Positions 8,437 through 16,809 of a DNA stretch of 64,000 nucleotides are shown here, piece after piece; positions within the stretch are counted from its first letter, which is position 1; each line of letters begins with the position of its first letter. Source of the stretch: Nocardioides abyssi (GTDB lineage: Bacteria; Actinomycetota; Actinomycetes; Propionibacteriales; Nocardioidaceae). A program made the translations under genes and the position numbers. The stretch lies in NCBI RefSeq assembly GCF_030412915.1, contig NZ_JAUHJR010000002.1, positions 186,001 to 250,000 of the forward strand, given 5' to 3'. The notes under the pieces are model-generated. The model had not been told where the DNA came from, did no database searches, and saw only the letters and a program-made list of their open reading frames with translations.

Positions 8437-8505
8437 TGTCCGAATAGTGGTTTGACCTGGGGAAACAGTACCGTCACTGTCGGTGGTCGCTGCTTGAGTA
8501 GACCC
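8437..8505 (+). promoter_or_regulatory. Conserved 69-nt leader of HNH gene 1
   Basis: The segment from TGTCCGAATAGTGG to GCTTGAGTAGACCC directly before the ATG is nearly identical, and identical in length, before all three HNH genes. It is relatively AT-rich for this genome, so it probably carries the promoter and leader. The exact -35/-10 cannot be assigned by eye. Confidence 0.6.
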
Positions 8506-9765
8506 ATGGCCAAGGACTCCGGACCCACCGCGCACTCGGTGTGCCGCGCGGTCGCGAAGTCTCGCAAGAAGGCTCGCTCGGCATGCGGCTCGCAGCTGTG
8601 GCGGATGTCCGACACCGAGGTCTCGACCGCCTTGTTGGAGGCCACCCGGCTCCGCGCTCAGGTCGAGGCACTGGAGCTCAAGCTCGCGGCCGAGGCCGAC
8701 CGCCGAGCGGTCGGCGACAAGGTCGGCGCCACCGACACCGCGTCCTGGTGGTCCCACGAGACCCGCCAGGACCGACCCGCGGCGAAGCGCCGCATGCGGC
8801 TGGCCGACTCCCTGGACCGCCACACCCCTACGTCCGCTGCGTTGGCGGAGGGTGCGATCAGCGTCGACCACGCCAGGGTCATCACCGAGTGCGTCGACAA
8901 GCTCCCCGTCGACCTGGCCGACCCGACCATCCCCGAGCGCGCAGAGAAGCACCTGCTCAACGAGGCCCTCGACCGCGACCCCAAGTCGCTCGCCATCCTC
9001 GCCAAGCACGTCCTCACCGTCGTCGCACCCGAGATCGGCGAGGAACGCGACGCCCGCGCCCTCGAGCGCGAGGAACGCGAAGCACGCGCGAACGCCTGGC
9101 TGACCATGGCACTGGACGGCAAGGGCTCGGTACGCGGCAAGTTCTCCATCCCGACACTCCATGGCGAGATGCTCAAGAAGATGCTGCTCGCCTTCGCAGC
9201 GCCGAAGCACCAGGCCGCCGTCAAAGGCGACGAGCCCGAAGACGTAGTGGAGCGGCGGCCGTCTCCAGAGCGGATGGGTGACGCGTTCTGCGAGCTCCTC
9301 GAACGATTGCCCGCCGACAAGCTCCCCCAGCTCGGCAGCCTCAACGCCTCCGTCGTCGTCCTCATCGACTTCACCGACCTGACGAGCGAGATCGGTCGCG
9401 CCACCCTGGAGTCCGGAGAACCGATCTCCGCCTCGCTCGCCCGGCGCATGGCCTGCGAAGCGGGCCTCCTCCCCGCCGTCCTCGGCAGGAAGTCAGAGCT
9501 CCTCGACCTCGGGCGGTCTGCCCGGTTGTTCTCCGGTGCTCAGCGCCGAGGCCTGGCCATCACGCAGACGACCTGCACGGCCACCGGGTGCGACTGGCCG
9601 GCCCACCTCTGCCACGCCCACCACGACCACAGCTGGCTCCGCGGCGGTAGGACCGACATGAAGGACGCCCGGTTGCTCTGCCCCCGGCACCACGCCCGGA
9701 TCCACGACCCACGCTTCGAGACCACCCACCACGACGGCGCCGTCTCGTTCCACATGCGGACATAG
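8506..9765 (+). CDS. DUF222/13E12-family HNH endonuclease, copy 1
   Basis: A 419-residue protein with an N-terminal DUF222 (REP13E12-type) helical region, including a coiled-coil-prone stretch VEALELKLAAEADRRAV at about residues 50-66, and a C-terminal HNH domain. The HNH block runs CTATGCDWPAHLC, HAHHDHSW, GGRTD, LLCPRHHARIHDPR: two Cys pairs for structural zinc and the His-His/Asn-like/His catalytic framework. ATG at 8506 is favoured because the earlier GTG seen in copies 2 and 3 is GTC here. It differs from them near the C-terminus by loss of one residue (HHDGAV against HHPDGGV). The family is presumed to cleave DNA; mobility or repeat maintenance is inferred from the flanking repeats. Confidence 0.9.
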   Translation: MAKDSGPTAHSVCRAVAKSRKKARSACGSQLWRMSDTEVSTALLEATRLRAQVEALELKLAAEADRRAVGDKVGATDTASWWSHETRQDRPAAKRRMRLADSLDRHTPTSAALAEGAISVDHARVITECVDKLPVDLADPTIPERAEKHLLNEALDRDPKSLAILAKHVLTVVAPEIGEERDARALEREEREARANAWLTMALDGKGSVRGKFSIPTLHGEMLKKMLLAFAAPKHQAAVKGDEPEDVVERRPSPERMGDAFCELLERLPADKLPQLGSLNASVVVLIDFTDLTSEIGRATLESGEPISASLARRMACEAGLLPAVLGRKSELLDLGRSARLFSGAQRRGLAITQTTCTATGCDWPAHLCHAHHDHSWLRGGRTDMKDARLLCPRHHARIHDPRFETTHHDGAVSFHMRT

Positions 9766-9778
9766 GCCATCCGCGTTC

Positions 9779-9798
9779 TTGATCGAACGTTCGATCAA
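9779..9798. repeat. Perfect 20-bp palindrome after HNH gene 1
   Basis: TTGATCGAACGTTCGATCAA is fully self-complementary and begins 13 bp after the HNH stop. Copies 2 and 3 have a type C hairpin in this place instead. It could be a terminator, a protein-binding site or a recombination scar. Confidence 0.7.
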
Positions 9799-9835
9799 CC
9801 ACCCAAGGCCCTGCCCACCTCACCGGGTCTCGTCG

Positions 9836-9862
9836 ACGCTCGCTGGCGCTCGCTGCCCGACC
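9836..9862 (-). repeat. Type B repeat, right end of HNH cassette 1 (uninterrupted)
   Basis: Plus-strand GGTCTCGTCGACGCTCGCTGG continuing to GCTGCCCGACC (one change from consensus). The preceding CACCTCACCG matches the sequence before the B element of cassette 2, but no type A is nested here. Confidence 0.75.
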
Positions 9863-9946
9863 GGCGGGGGCGGGTTCGGCGGGTATTGCCTCGGGGCGGA
9901 GGAACCTTCGTCAAGGCTCGCTGGCGGAACCGGCGGCGGGGGCGGT

Positions 9947-9952
9947 TAGGTT
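9947..9952 (+). promoter_or_regulatory. Leaderless -10 hexamer TAGGTT
   Basis: TAGGTT lies 6 nt before the ATG at 9959. Confidence 0.5.
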
Positions 9953-9958
9953 CGCAGC

Positions 9959-11452
9959 ATGGGCCGACCCGATGCTGCGACGCTGATCGACCTGGTGCTC
10001 GACGAGGGCTCGTGGGTCTCGTGGGACTCCCGGCCGGAGCGGGCCGGTGTCTCCGAGGAGTACGCCGCTGACCTCGCGCGCGCCGAGGAGAAGAGCGGCG
10101 TCGACGAGTCGGTGCTGACCGGCGAGGGGCTGATGCGCGGGCGCCGCGTGGGCGTCATCGTCGGGGAGTTCGCGTTCCTGGCCGGGTCGATCGGCCGGGC
10201 CAGCGCGGACCGGATCGTCGCCGGCATCGAGCGCGCGACCGCGGAGGGCCTGCCGCTGCTCGCGGCGCCGGTCAGCGGCGGCACGCGGATGCAGGAGGGC
10301 ACGCCGGCGTTCGTGCAGATGGTGCGGATCAGCCAGGCGATCGCGGCCCACAAGGCGGCCGCGCTGCCGTACCTCGTCTACCTGCGCCACCCCACCACCG
10401 GCGGCGTCATGGCGTCGTGGGGCTCGCTGGGCCACGTCACCGTCGGCGAGCCGGGCGCGCTGCTCGGGTTCCTCGGCCCGCGGGTCTACGAGGCGCTCTA
10501 CGGCAAGACGTTCCCCGAGGGCGTGCAGACCGCCGAGAACCTCTACTCCCGCGGCATCATCGACGCCGTCGTCGCCCCCGAGGACATCGCGGAGATCCTC
10601 GACCGCGCCCTGACCGTCATCCTCTCCCCGCGCCGCGGCATCACGCCCTCGGTCGAGCTCGCGGCCGGCGACACCTACGACGAGCCGGGCACCGCGCCGG
10701 ACGTCGAGACGTGGGACGCGGTCACCCGTTCGCGGCGGCCGGATCGCCCGGGCGTGCGCCGGCTGCTGCGGTACGCCGCCAGCGACGTCGTGCCCCTCAA
10801 CGGCACCGGCCAGGGCGAGCAGGACCCGGGGCTGTTCATCGGGTTGGTCCGGTTCGGCGAGGCGCCGTGCGTGTTCCTCGGCCAGGACCGCCGCGGCCAG
10901 ACCGCCGAGCAGCCGATGGGTCCGGGCGCGCTGCGTGAGGCCCGCCGCGGCATGCGGCTCGCCTCCGAGCTCGGCCTGCCGCTGGTGACCGTCATCGACA
11001 CCCGCGGGGCGGCCCTGTCGGCCGACGCCGAGAACGGCGGCCTCGCCGGCGAGATCGCCCGCTCGCTCGCCGACCTGGTGACCCTGGACGCCCCGACCCT
11101 GTGCCTGATGCTCGGCGAGGGCAACGGCGGCGGCGCGCTGGCGCTCCTGCCGGCCGACCGCGTGGTGGCCGCCCAGCACGCCTGGCTCTCCCCGCTGCCG
11201 CCGGAGGGCGCGAGCGCGATCGTGCACCGCGACCTCGACCACGCCCCGGAGATGGCCCGCAAGCAGCAGGTGCGGGCCCTCGACCTGCACCGGCTCGGCA
11301 TCGTCGACCGGATCGTCGCCGAGCAGCCGGACGCCGCGGACGAGGCCGAGGCGTTCTGCCGCCGGATCGGCGCGGTGCTGGAGCACGAGCTGGTCGCCCT
11401 GCTCGAGTCCGGCCCGGGCAGCCCCGAGGCGCGCGCCGCCCGCTACGTCTGA
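9959..11452 (+). CDS. Acyl-CoA carboxylase carboxyltransferase, AccD-AccA type
   Basis: 497 residues with two crotonase-fold halves in the order beta (AccD-like) then alpha (AccA-like), resembling mycobacterial AccD3. The N-terminal half has GGTRMQEGTPAFVQM and HPTTGGVMASWGSLG, the oxyanion and acyl-CoA-binding Gly-rich segments; the C-terminal half has VIDTRGAALSADAENGG and GEGNGGGALALL, the biotin-side oxyanion region. No Cys4 zinc ribbon typical of E. coli AccD is seen. It would transfer carboxyl from carboxybiotin to an acyl-CoA, probably acetyl-CoA, and needs a separate biotin-carrying subunit that is not in this window. Confidence 0.85.
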   Translation: MGRPDAATLIDLVLDEGSWVSWDSRPERAGVSEEYAADLARAEEKSGVDESVLTGEGLMRGRRVGVIVGEFAFLAGSIGRASADRIVAGIERATAEGLPLLAAPVSGGTRMQEGTPAFVQMVRISQAIAAHKAAALPYLVYLRHPTTGGVMASWGSLGHVTVGEPGALLGFLGPRVYEALYGKTFPEGVQTAENLYSRGIIDAVVAPEDIAEILDRALTVILSPRRGITPSVELAAGDTYDEPGTAPDVETWDAVTRSRRPDRPGVRRLLRYAASDVVPLNGTGQGEQDPGLFIGLVRFGEAPCVFLGQDRRGQTAEQPMGPGALREARRGMRLASELGLPLVTVIDTRGAALSADAENGGLAGEIARSLADLVTLDAPTLCLMLGEGNGGGALALLPADRVVAAQHAWLSPLPPEGASAIVHRDLDHAPEMARKQQVRALDLHRLGIVDRIVAEQPDAADEAEAFCRRIGAVLEHELVALLESGPGSPEARAARYV

Positions 11453-11462
11453 CCCCAGGCGT

Positions 11463-11508
11463 CTGAGCGGCCGGAAGCCGCAGGGACACAGCCGCAGGGA
11501 CGGCTCAG
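11463..11508. terminator. Inverted repeat between convergent genes
   Basis: CTGAGC (11463-11468) pairs with GCTCAG (11503-11508), enclosing two direct copies of GCCGCAGGGAC. It spans the gap between the carboxyltransferase and the kinase and overlaps the kinase stop codon. Confidence 0.35.
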
Positions 11509-12833
11509 TCCTCGACGACCCCGCCGCTGCACGAGGCGAGTGCGGCGCCGAAGGCGGCGCGCATCTCCTCGGGCATCTCCGTGGACGGCAGGTCCACGAA
11601 CGACGACTCCTCGTCGAGGAACCCCTCGGCCCGCATCTGCTCCAGCCCGGTCCCGTCGACCCAGTGCTCGGCCATGCAGGTCGCGAGGTCGCGGTCGTCG
11701 ATCCCCTGCTCCGCGAACGCCGCGGCGACGCTGGCCACGGCCGTCCCCCGGTCGAGCTCGGCGACCGCCCCGCTCCCCGTCCCCCCGCTAGCGGGCTCGG
11801 CCGCCGGGTCGTCGTCGCCCCAGGTCAGCGCCCACACCACGACGGCCGCGACGGCGAGCGCGGCGAGCACCGCCACGAGGGCGGCCAGCCGCCGGCGCGC
11901 GTGCGGCGGTGCGGGCAGCGGGTCCGCGGGGGGCGGGTCGACCGCCTCGACCGGGACGACGTGCCCCTCCGCCGGCAGCCGCAGCAGGTCGCGCAGGTCG
12001 TCGCGCAGCGGCGTCGCGTCGGCGTACCGCTCCGCCGGGTCCTTGGCCATCGCCCGCGCCAGCACCCGGTTGATCCCCTCGACCAGGGCCCCCTCGCCGG
12101 GGAGCTGCGGCACGGGCTGCTCGCGGTGGGCGGTGACCAGGGCCCACTCGGAGGAGCCGGAGTACGGCGCCTCGCCGGTGAGCGTGGTCCACAGCAGGCA
12201 GCCGAGCGAGTAGACGTCGGTGCGCGGGTCGGCCTGCGCCCCGTCGTGCAGCTCGGGTGCCATGTAGTCCGGCGTGCCGGGCGCGGTGGCCCCGGCGGCG
12301 GTCAGCGCGTGGGCGCCGTCGGTGGGCCGGACGATGCCGAAGTCGCCGAGGTACGCCGTCACCCCGCCGTCGCGGCGGCGCAGCAGGACGTTGGCGGGCT
12401 TGACGTCGCGGTGGACGAACCCCGCGGCGTGCACGTCGGCCAGCCCGGCCGCGACCTGCGCCGCGATGTCGACGGCGGCCTCGCGCGGCGGCACCCCGCG
12501 GGCGCGCAGCTGGCCGGCCAGGTCGCCGTCGGGCACGTGCTGGGTGACGAGGTAGAGCCGGCCGTCGACCTCGCCGTGGTCGTAGACGTGCACGACGTGC
12601 GGGGAGTCGAGCGAGGCCTGCGCCTGCGCCTCGCGCACGAACCGGGCACGGAAGTCCTCGTCCTGCGCCAGCCGCGGCGTGATGATCTTGAGCGCGACCT
12701 GTCGGTGCAGGCGCGTGTCGAGCGCCTCGAAGACCCAACCCATGCCGCCGGCACCGATCCGCGCGCCGACGCTGTAGGGCCCGAACCGCTCGCCCAGCTC
12801 GGGGTAACCGCCGTCCTCAGCCTGGTCCGTCAC
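11505..12833 (-). CDS. Transmembrane Ser/Thr protein kinase
   Basis: A 442-residue Hanks-type kinase: Gly loop GAGGMGWVF at about 28-36, ATP-binding K49 (VALKI), H141-R-D143 with VKPANVLL, D164-F-G166, and the APE-like MAPEL. A proline-rich linker leads to one membrane helix (RRRLAALVAVLAALAVAAVV region, about 318-342) and a short extracellular domain of about 85 residues with two cysteines (ATCMAEHW and LASCSGG), which probably form a disulfide. No PASTA repeats are present. GTG at 12833 follows a weak GGAG. It is divergent from the M20 peptidase gene. Confidence 0.9.
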   Translation of the reverse strand: MTDQAEDGGYPELGERFGPYSVGARIGAGGMGWVFEALDTRLHRQVALKIITPRLAQDEDFRARFVREAQAQASLDSPHVVHVYDHGEVDGRLYLVTQHVPDGDLAGQLRARGVPPREAAVDIAAQVAAGLADVHAAGFVHRDVKPANVLLRRRDGGVTAYLGDFGIVRPTDGAHALTAAGATAPGTPDYMAPELHDGAQADPRTDVYSLGCLLWTTLTGEAPYSGSSEWALVTAHREQPVPQLPGEGALVEGINRVLARAMAKDPAERYADATPLRDDLRDLLRLPAEGHVVPVEAVDPPPADPLPAPPHARRRLAALVAVLAALAVAAVVVWALTWGDDDPAAEPASGGTGSGAVAELDRGTAVASVAAAFAEQGIDDRDLATCMAEHWVDGTGLEQMRAEGFLDEESSFVDLPSTEMPEEMRAAFGAALASCSGGVVED

Positions 12834-12929
12834 CGTCTCCGCTTACCCGCCCGCGGCCCCGTCTAGTCGGGTGGCCGCGCCAACGGTGACGAACGGGTAA
12901 ATCCCGCGCGCGACGAGGGCCGGCGTTCC

Positions 12930-12935
12930 TACCGT
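12930..12935 (+). promoter_or_regulatory. Leaderless -10 hexamer TACCGT
   Basis: TACCGT lies 6 nt before the ATG at 12942. Confidence 0.5.
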
Positions 12936-12941
12936 TCCTCC

Positions 12942-14225
12942 ATGACCCACCGCGACCTCTCCGACCTCGAGCTGCGTGCTCTCGCGTTCGTCGACGAGCG
13001 CGAGCTGGCCCGCGACCTGCTCGACCTGGTCGCGGTCCCGAGCGTCGTCGGATCGGACGCGGAGTGCGACGTCCAGCACCTCCTCGCCAAGCAGCTGCGC
13101 GAGCTCGACCTCGACGTCGACCTGTGGCAGCTGGACCTGCCCGCGCTCACCGCCGACCCCGACTTCCCCGGCATGGAGGTGCCCCGCGCCGAGGCCTGGG
13201 GCCTGGTCGCCGGCAGTGGTCCGGTCGCGGGCGGCTCGGAGGTCGAGCTGGTGCTGCAGGGCCACGTCGACGTGGTGCCCGAGGGCGATCCGGCTCAGTG
13301 GCGCACCGCGCCGTTCCGGCCGTACGTCGATGCGGCCGGCGACCTGCACGGCCGCGGCGCCTGCGACATGAAGGCCGGCGTCGTCGCCAACCTCGCCGCG
13401 GTCCGCGCGATCCGCGCCGCCGGCATCGAGCTCGCCCGGCCCTACGCGCTGCACCTCGTCGTGGGCGAGGAGGACGGCGGGCTCGGCGCGTTCGGCACGC
13501 TCGCCCGCGGCCACCGCGGCCGCTCCTGCATCATCACCGAGCCGACCAGCGGCACGATCACCACCGCCAACGCCGGCGCGCTGACCTTCGAGCTGCGGGT
13601 GCCGGGCGCGGCGACGCACGGCAGCACGGCGTACGTCGGGCACAGCGCGATCGACGCCTACCTCCCGCTGCACGCCGCGCTCGCGGACCTCGAGCGCCGC
13701 CGCAACGCCGACGTGCACCCGCTGATGGCGGAGTACCCGGTCGCCTACCCCATCTCGGTCGGCACGCTGCGCGCCGGCGACTGGGCCAGCACGGTGCCCG
13801 ACCTGCTCGTCGCCGAGGGGCGCCTCGGTGTCGCGCTCGGCGAGGACGCCGCCGATGCCCGGCTGGCGCTGGAGGAGGCGGTCGACGCGGCCGCCGCCCG
13901 CGACCCGTGGCTTCGCGCGCACCGGCCGACGGTGGCGTGGACCGGCGGCCAGTTCGGGAGCGGACAGTACGCCGGCGACGCCGGCGCCCTGCACGACCTG
14001 GTCGCCGCGGCCCACGTGGACGTCACCGGCGGGCCGCGGCCGCGCGAGCGGGGCGCGCCGTACGGCTCGGACCTGCGGCTCTACGCCGCCGCCGGCACGC
14101 CCACGCTGCACTACGGCCCCGGCGACGTCCGGCTCGCGCACAGCCCGCACGAGGCGGTGCCGGTGCGCGAGCTGACCGCCGTCACCGAGACGCTCGTGCT
14201 GGCCCTGCTCCGCGCCTGCGCCTGA
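12942..14225 (+). CDS. M20-family metallopeptidase / deacylase
   Basis: 427 residues of the ArgE/DapE/CPG2-like M20 family. Metal-site motifs are QGHVDVVPEGD (about residue 108), HGRGACDMKAG, and GEEDGGLGAFG with the catalytic general base Glu followed by a ligand Glu. A small dimerisation lid domain starts near GAATHGST, and the last ligand His is in LAHSPHEAVPV. Family members hydrolyse N-acyl amino acids or small peptides in the cytosol; the exact substrate is unknown. It stands alone and terminates at the bidirectional hairpin at 14238-14283. Confidence 0.88.
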   Translation: MTHRDLSDLELRALAFVDERELARDLLDLVAVPSVVGSDAECDVQHLLAKQLRELDLDVDLWQLDLPALTADPDFPGMEVPRAEAWGLVAGSGPVAGGSEVELVLQGHVDVVPEGDPAQWRTAPFRPYVDAAGDLHGRGACDMKAGVVANLAAVRAIRAAGIELARPYALHLVVGEEDGGLGAFGTLARGHRGRSCIITEPTSGTITTANAGALTFELRVPGAATHGSTAYVGHSAIDAYLPLHAALADLERRRNADVHPLMAEYPVAYPISVGTLRAGDWASTVPDLLVAEGRLGVALGEDAADARLALEEAVDAAAARDPWLRAHRPTVAWTGGQFGSGQYAGDAGALHDLVAAAHVDVTGGPRPRERGAPYGSDLRLYAAAGTPTLHYGPGDVRLAHSPHEAVPVRELTAVTETLVLALLRACA

Positions 14226-14237
14226 CCCCCGACCGGT

Positions 14238-14283
14238 CTCGTGCTGCCCAGCGTGCGCCAGGGCGCACGGTGGGCAGCACGAG
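14238..14283. terminator. Bidirectional terminator hairpin
   Basis: CTCGTGCTGCCCA (14238-14250) pairs perfectly with TGGGCAGCACGAG (14271-14283), with an inner GTGCGCC/GGCGCAC stem. It lies between the convergent M20 peptidase and bkdC stops and is symmetric, so it can serve both strands. Confidence 0.75.
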
Positions 14284-14286
14284 CCG

Positions 14287-15777
14287 TCAGAACAGCAGCG
14301 CCGAGGCCGGGTCGCGCAGGATCGAAGCGACGTCGGCCAGGAACCGCGAGCCCTTCTCCCCGTCGATGTGGCGGTGGTCGAAGGACAGCGCCAGCGTCGT
14401 CACGTCGCGCACCACGATCTCTCCGGTGGCCTCGTCGACCCAGGGCCGCTTGGAGATCGCGCCGACGCAGAGGATCGCCGACTCGCCGGGGTTGATGATC
14501 GGCGTGCCCGCGTCGACGCCGAAGACGCCGACGTTGGTGATCGTGAACGTCCCGCCGCTCATCTCCGCCGGCTGGGTCCGGCCCTCGCGGGCGGTCGCCG
14601 TCAGCGCACCGAGGGCCTCGCCCAGCTCCCGGAGGGTGAGGTCCTGGGCGTCCTTCACGTTCGGCACGACCAGCCCGCGCGGGGTGGCCGCGGCGATGCC
14701 GAGGTTGACGTAGTGCTTGATGACCACCTCACCGGCGGCCTCGTCCCACAGCGAGTTGATCTCCGGCGTGCGCCGCATCGCGAGCAGGACCGCACGGGCG
14801 ATGACCAGCAGCGGGGAGACCTTGACGTCGCGCAGCTCCCGGTGGTCCTTGAGCCGCTCGACCAGCTCGGTCGTGCGGCTGACGTCGACGGTGACCCACT
14901 CGGTCACGTGCGGGATCGTGAACGCCGACTCCACCATCGCCGCGCCCATCATCTTGCGCACGCCCTTGATGGGTTCGCGGGTCTCGCGGTCGCCGGTGGG
15001 TCGCGCGGCGGGTTTCGAGACAGGCGCCAGGGCGCCTTCCTCAACCAGCCGCTCCTGCGCCGGCGCCCCTTCCTCGACCAGCCGCTGCTGGGCGACGACG
15101 TCGTCGCGGGTGACCGTGCCGTAGGGCCCGGAGGCGGTGCAGGAGGCCAGGTCGATCCCCATCTCCTTGGCGAGCTTGCGGACGGGCGGCTTGGCGAGCA
15201 CCCGCTCGTCGACCGGCGCCGGTGCGGGCTCGGCCGGGAGCGGCGGAGCGGGCGTCGCGGGCACGGCGGGCTCGTCGGCCTCGATCACCGGCTCCGACTG
15301 CGCACCGCCGGGCGCGAAGGCGCCCTGGACCTGCATCTGGGTGGCGGCGGCCGACTCGGTCGACGGCGACGCGGAGCCCTTGCGGGGGCGGCGCATCGGG
15401 CCGCGCTCGGCCTTCATCCGGCCGACCAGGCTCTCGCCCTCGCCGCTGCCGCTGGCCGCGGGGTTGGAGAGGTCGATGACCATGTCGCCCGGGCCGGAGC
15501 CGGGGCCGCTGGCGGGAGCCGGCGCCGCGGCCGCCGCCTCGTCCGCGGAGGCGATCGCGATGATCGGCGTGCCGACCGGGACGGTCTCGCCCTCGGGGAC
15601 GAGCAGGCCGGTGACGGTGCCGGCGTACGGCGAGGGCAGCTCGACCAGGGACTTGGCGGTCTCGATCTCGACGACCACGTCGTTGATGTCGATGACGTCG
15701 CCGACCTTGACCTTCCAGGAGACGATCTCGGCCTCGGTCAGGCCCTCGCCGACGTCGGGCAGGAGGTACTCGGGCAT
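14287..15777 (-). CDS. bkdC: 2-oxoacid dehydrogenase E2 acyltransferase
   Basis: 496 residues. Residues 1-76 form one lipoyl domain with the lipoylated lysine in IETAKSLVELPSP. Ala/Pro-rich linkers flank an E3/E1-binding domain (LAKPPVRKLAKEMGIDL ... GTVTRDDV), followed by the catalytic domain ending with the HxxxD motif in SFDHRHIDG. It transfers the acyl group from lipoyl to CoA. The second linker contains an in-frame type A repeat (15011-15046) read as RLVEEGALAPVSKP, preceded by a diverged half copy read as RLVEEGAPAQE. ATG at 15777 is chosen because the lipoyl domain starts there; 11 bp separate it from the E1-beta stop. Third gene of the operon. Confidence 0.92.
   Translation of the reverse strand: MPEYLLPDVGEGLTEAEIVSWKVKVGDVIDINDVVVEIETAKSLVELPSPYAGTVTGLLVPEGETVPVGTPIIAIASADEAAAAAPAPASGPGSGPGDMVIDLSNPAASGSGEGESLVGRMKAERGPMRRPRKGSASPSTESAAATQMQVQGAFAPGGAQSEPVIEADEPAVPATPAPPLPAEPAPAPVDERVLAKPPVRKLAKEMGIDLASCTASGPYGTVTRDDVVAQQRLVEEGAPAQERLVEEGALAPVSKPAARPTGDRETREPIKGVRKMMGAAMVESAFTIPHVTEWVTVDVSRTTELVERLKDHRELRDVKVSPLLVIARAVLLAMRRTPEINSLWDEAAGEVVIKHYVNLGIAAATPRGLVVPNVKDAQDLTLRELGEALGALTATAREGRTQPAEMSGGTFTITNVGVFGVDAGTPIINPGESAILCVGAISKRPWVDEATGEIVVRDVTTLALSFDHRHIDGEKGSRFLADVASILRDPASALLF
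15011..15046 (-). repeat. Type A repeat embedded in the bkdC coding sequence
   Basis: Minus-strand GGTTGAG and CTCGAAACC arms with inner GGCGC/GCGCC, the same element found between genes elsewhere in the window. It is read in the one frame (CTG GTT GAG GAA) that avoids the TGA contained in GGTTGAG. A diverged half copy lies at about 15062-15079. Confidence 0.85.
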
Positions 15778-15788
15778 GGGTGTCCTCC

Positions 15789-16808
15789 TCAGACGGCGAG
15801 CGAGCGGTCGACGGCGTCGAGGACGCGGTCGAGGTCGGGCAGGAAGTCCTCCTCGATGCGCGAGGGCGGGTACGGCGTGTCGAACCCGCCCACCCGCAGC
15901 ACCGGCGCCTCGAGGGAGTAGAAGCACTCCTCGGTGATCCGGGCCGCGAGCTCCGCGCCCATGCCGAGGTTGACGTGCGCCTCGTGGCAGACGACCGCGC
16001 GGCCGGTGCGCCGCACCGACTCGTAGACCGGCGCCATGTCCAGCGGGGACAGCGTGCGCAGGTCGATGACCTCGAGCGAGCGGCCCTCGTTGGAGGCGGC
16101 CTCGGCGGCCTTGAGCGCGGTCTTCACCGTCGGCCCGTAGGCCAGCACGGTGACGTCGGTGCCGCGGCGCACGACGCGGGAGCTGAACAACGGCGCAGGG
16201 GTGGCGTCGACGTCCAGGTCGGCCTTGTCGGCGTGGTACTGCCGCTTGGGCTCGAGGAAGACGACCGGGTCGTCGCACGCGATGGCCTGCTGGAGCATCC
16301 AGTAGCCGTCGACGGGGTTCGAGCAGGCCACCACCTTGAGACCCGGCGTGTGCGCGAACTGGGCCTCGGGCGACTCGCTGTGGTGCTCGACCGCGCCGAT
16401 GCCGCCGCCGAACGGGATGCGGATGACCATCGGCATCCTGGAGCGACCCTGGCTGCGGAAGTGCATCTTCGCGACCTGGCACACGATCTGGTCGTAGGCG
16501 GGGTAGACGAACCCGTCGAACTGGATCTCCACCACCGGCCGGTAGCCGCGCAGCGCGAGGCCGACGGCGGTGCCGACGATGCCGGACTCCGCCAGCGGGG
16601 AGTCGATGACGCGGTCCTCGCCGAAGTCCTTCTGCAGGCCGTCGGTGATCCGGAAGACGCCACCGAGCTTGCCGACGTCCTCGCCCATGACGAGGACCTT
16701 GTCGTCGTGCTCCATCGAGGCGCGCAGGCCCATGTTGAGGGCCTTGGCGAGGGTGACCTTCTGGGTGCTCGACTGGGTGCCGGACTGGCTCGTGGGCTGG
16801 GCGCTCAT
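15789..16808 (-). CDS. bkdB: 2-oxoacid dehydrogenase E1 component, beta subunit
   Basis: 339 residues of the transketolase-like beta chain. Typical blocks include VMGEDVGKLGGVFRITDGL, SPLAESGIVGTAVGLALRGYRPVVEIQFDGFVYPA and, in the C-terminal domain, LEVIDLRTLSPLD. With the alpha subunit it forms the ThDP-dependent E1 that decarboxylates the 2-oxoacid and loads the E2 lipoyl group. Only one base separates it from the bkdA stop codon, so the two are co-translated. It is assigned to the branched-chain complex because the alpha-beta-E2 order and sizes match actinobacterial bkdABC; pyruvate specificity cannot be excluded. Confidence 0.9.
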   Translation of the reverse strand: MSAQPTSQSGTQSSTQKVTLAKALNMGLRASMEHDDKVLVMGEDVGKLGGVFRITDGLQKDFGEDRVIDSPLAESGIVGTAVGLALRGYRPVVEIQFDGFVYPAYDQIVCQVAKMHFRSQGRSRMPMVIRIPFGGGIGAVEHHSESPEAQFAHTPGLKVVACSNPVDGYWMLQQAIACDDPVVFLEPKRQYHADKADLDVDATPAPLFSSRVVRRGTDVTVLAYGPTVKTALKAAEAASNEGRSLEVIDLRTLSPLDMAPVYESVRRTGRAVVCHEAHVNLGMGAELAARITEECFYSLEAPVLRVGGFDTPYPPSRIEEDFLPDLDRVLDAVDRSLAV

Positions 16809-16809
16809 C

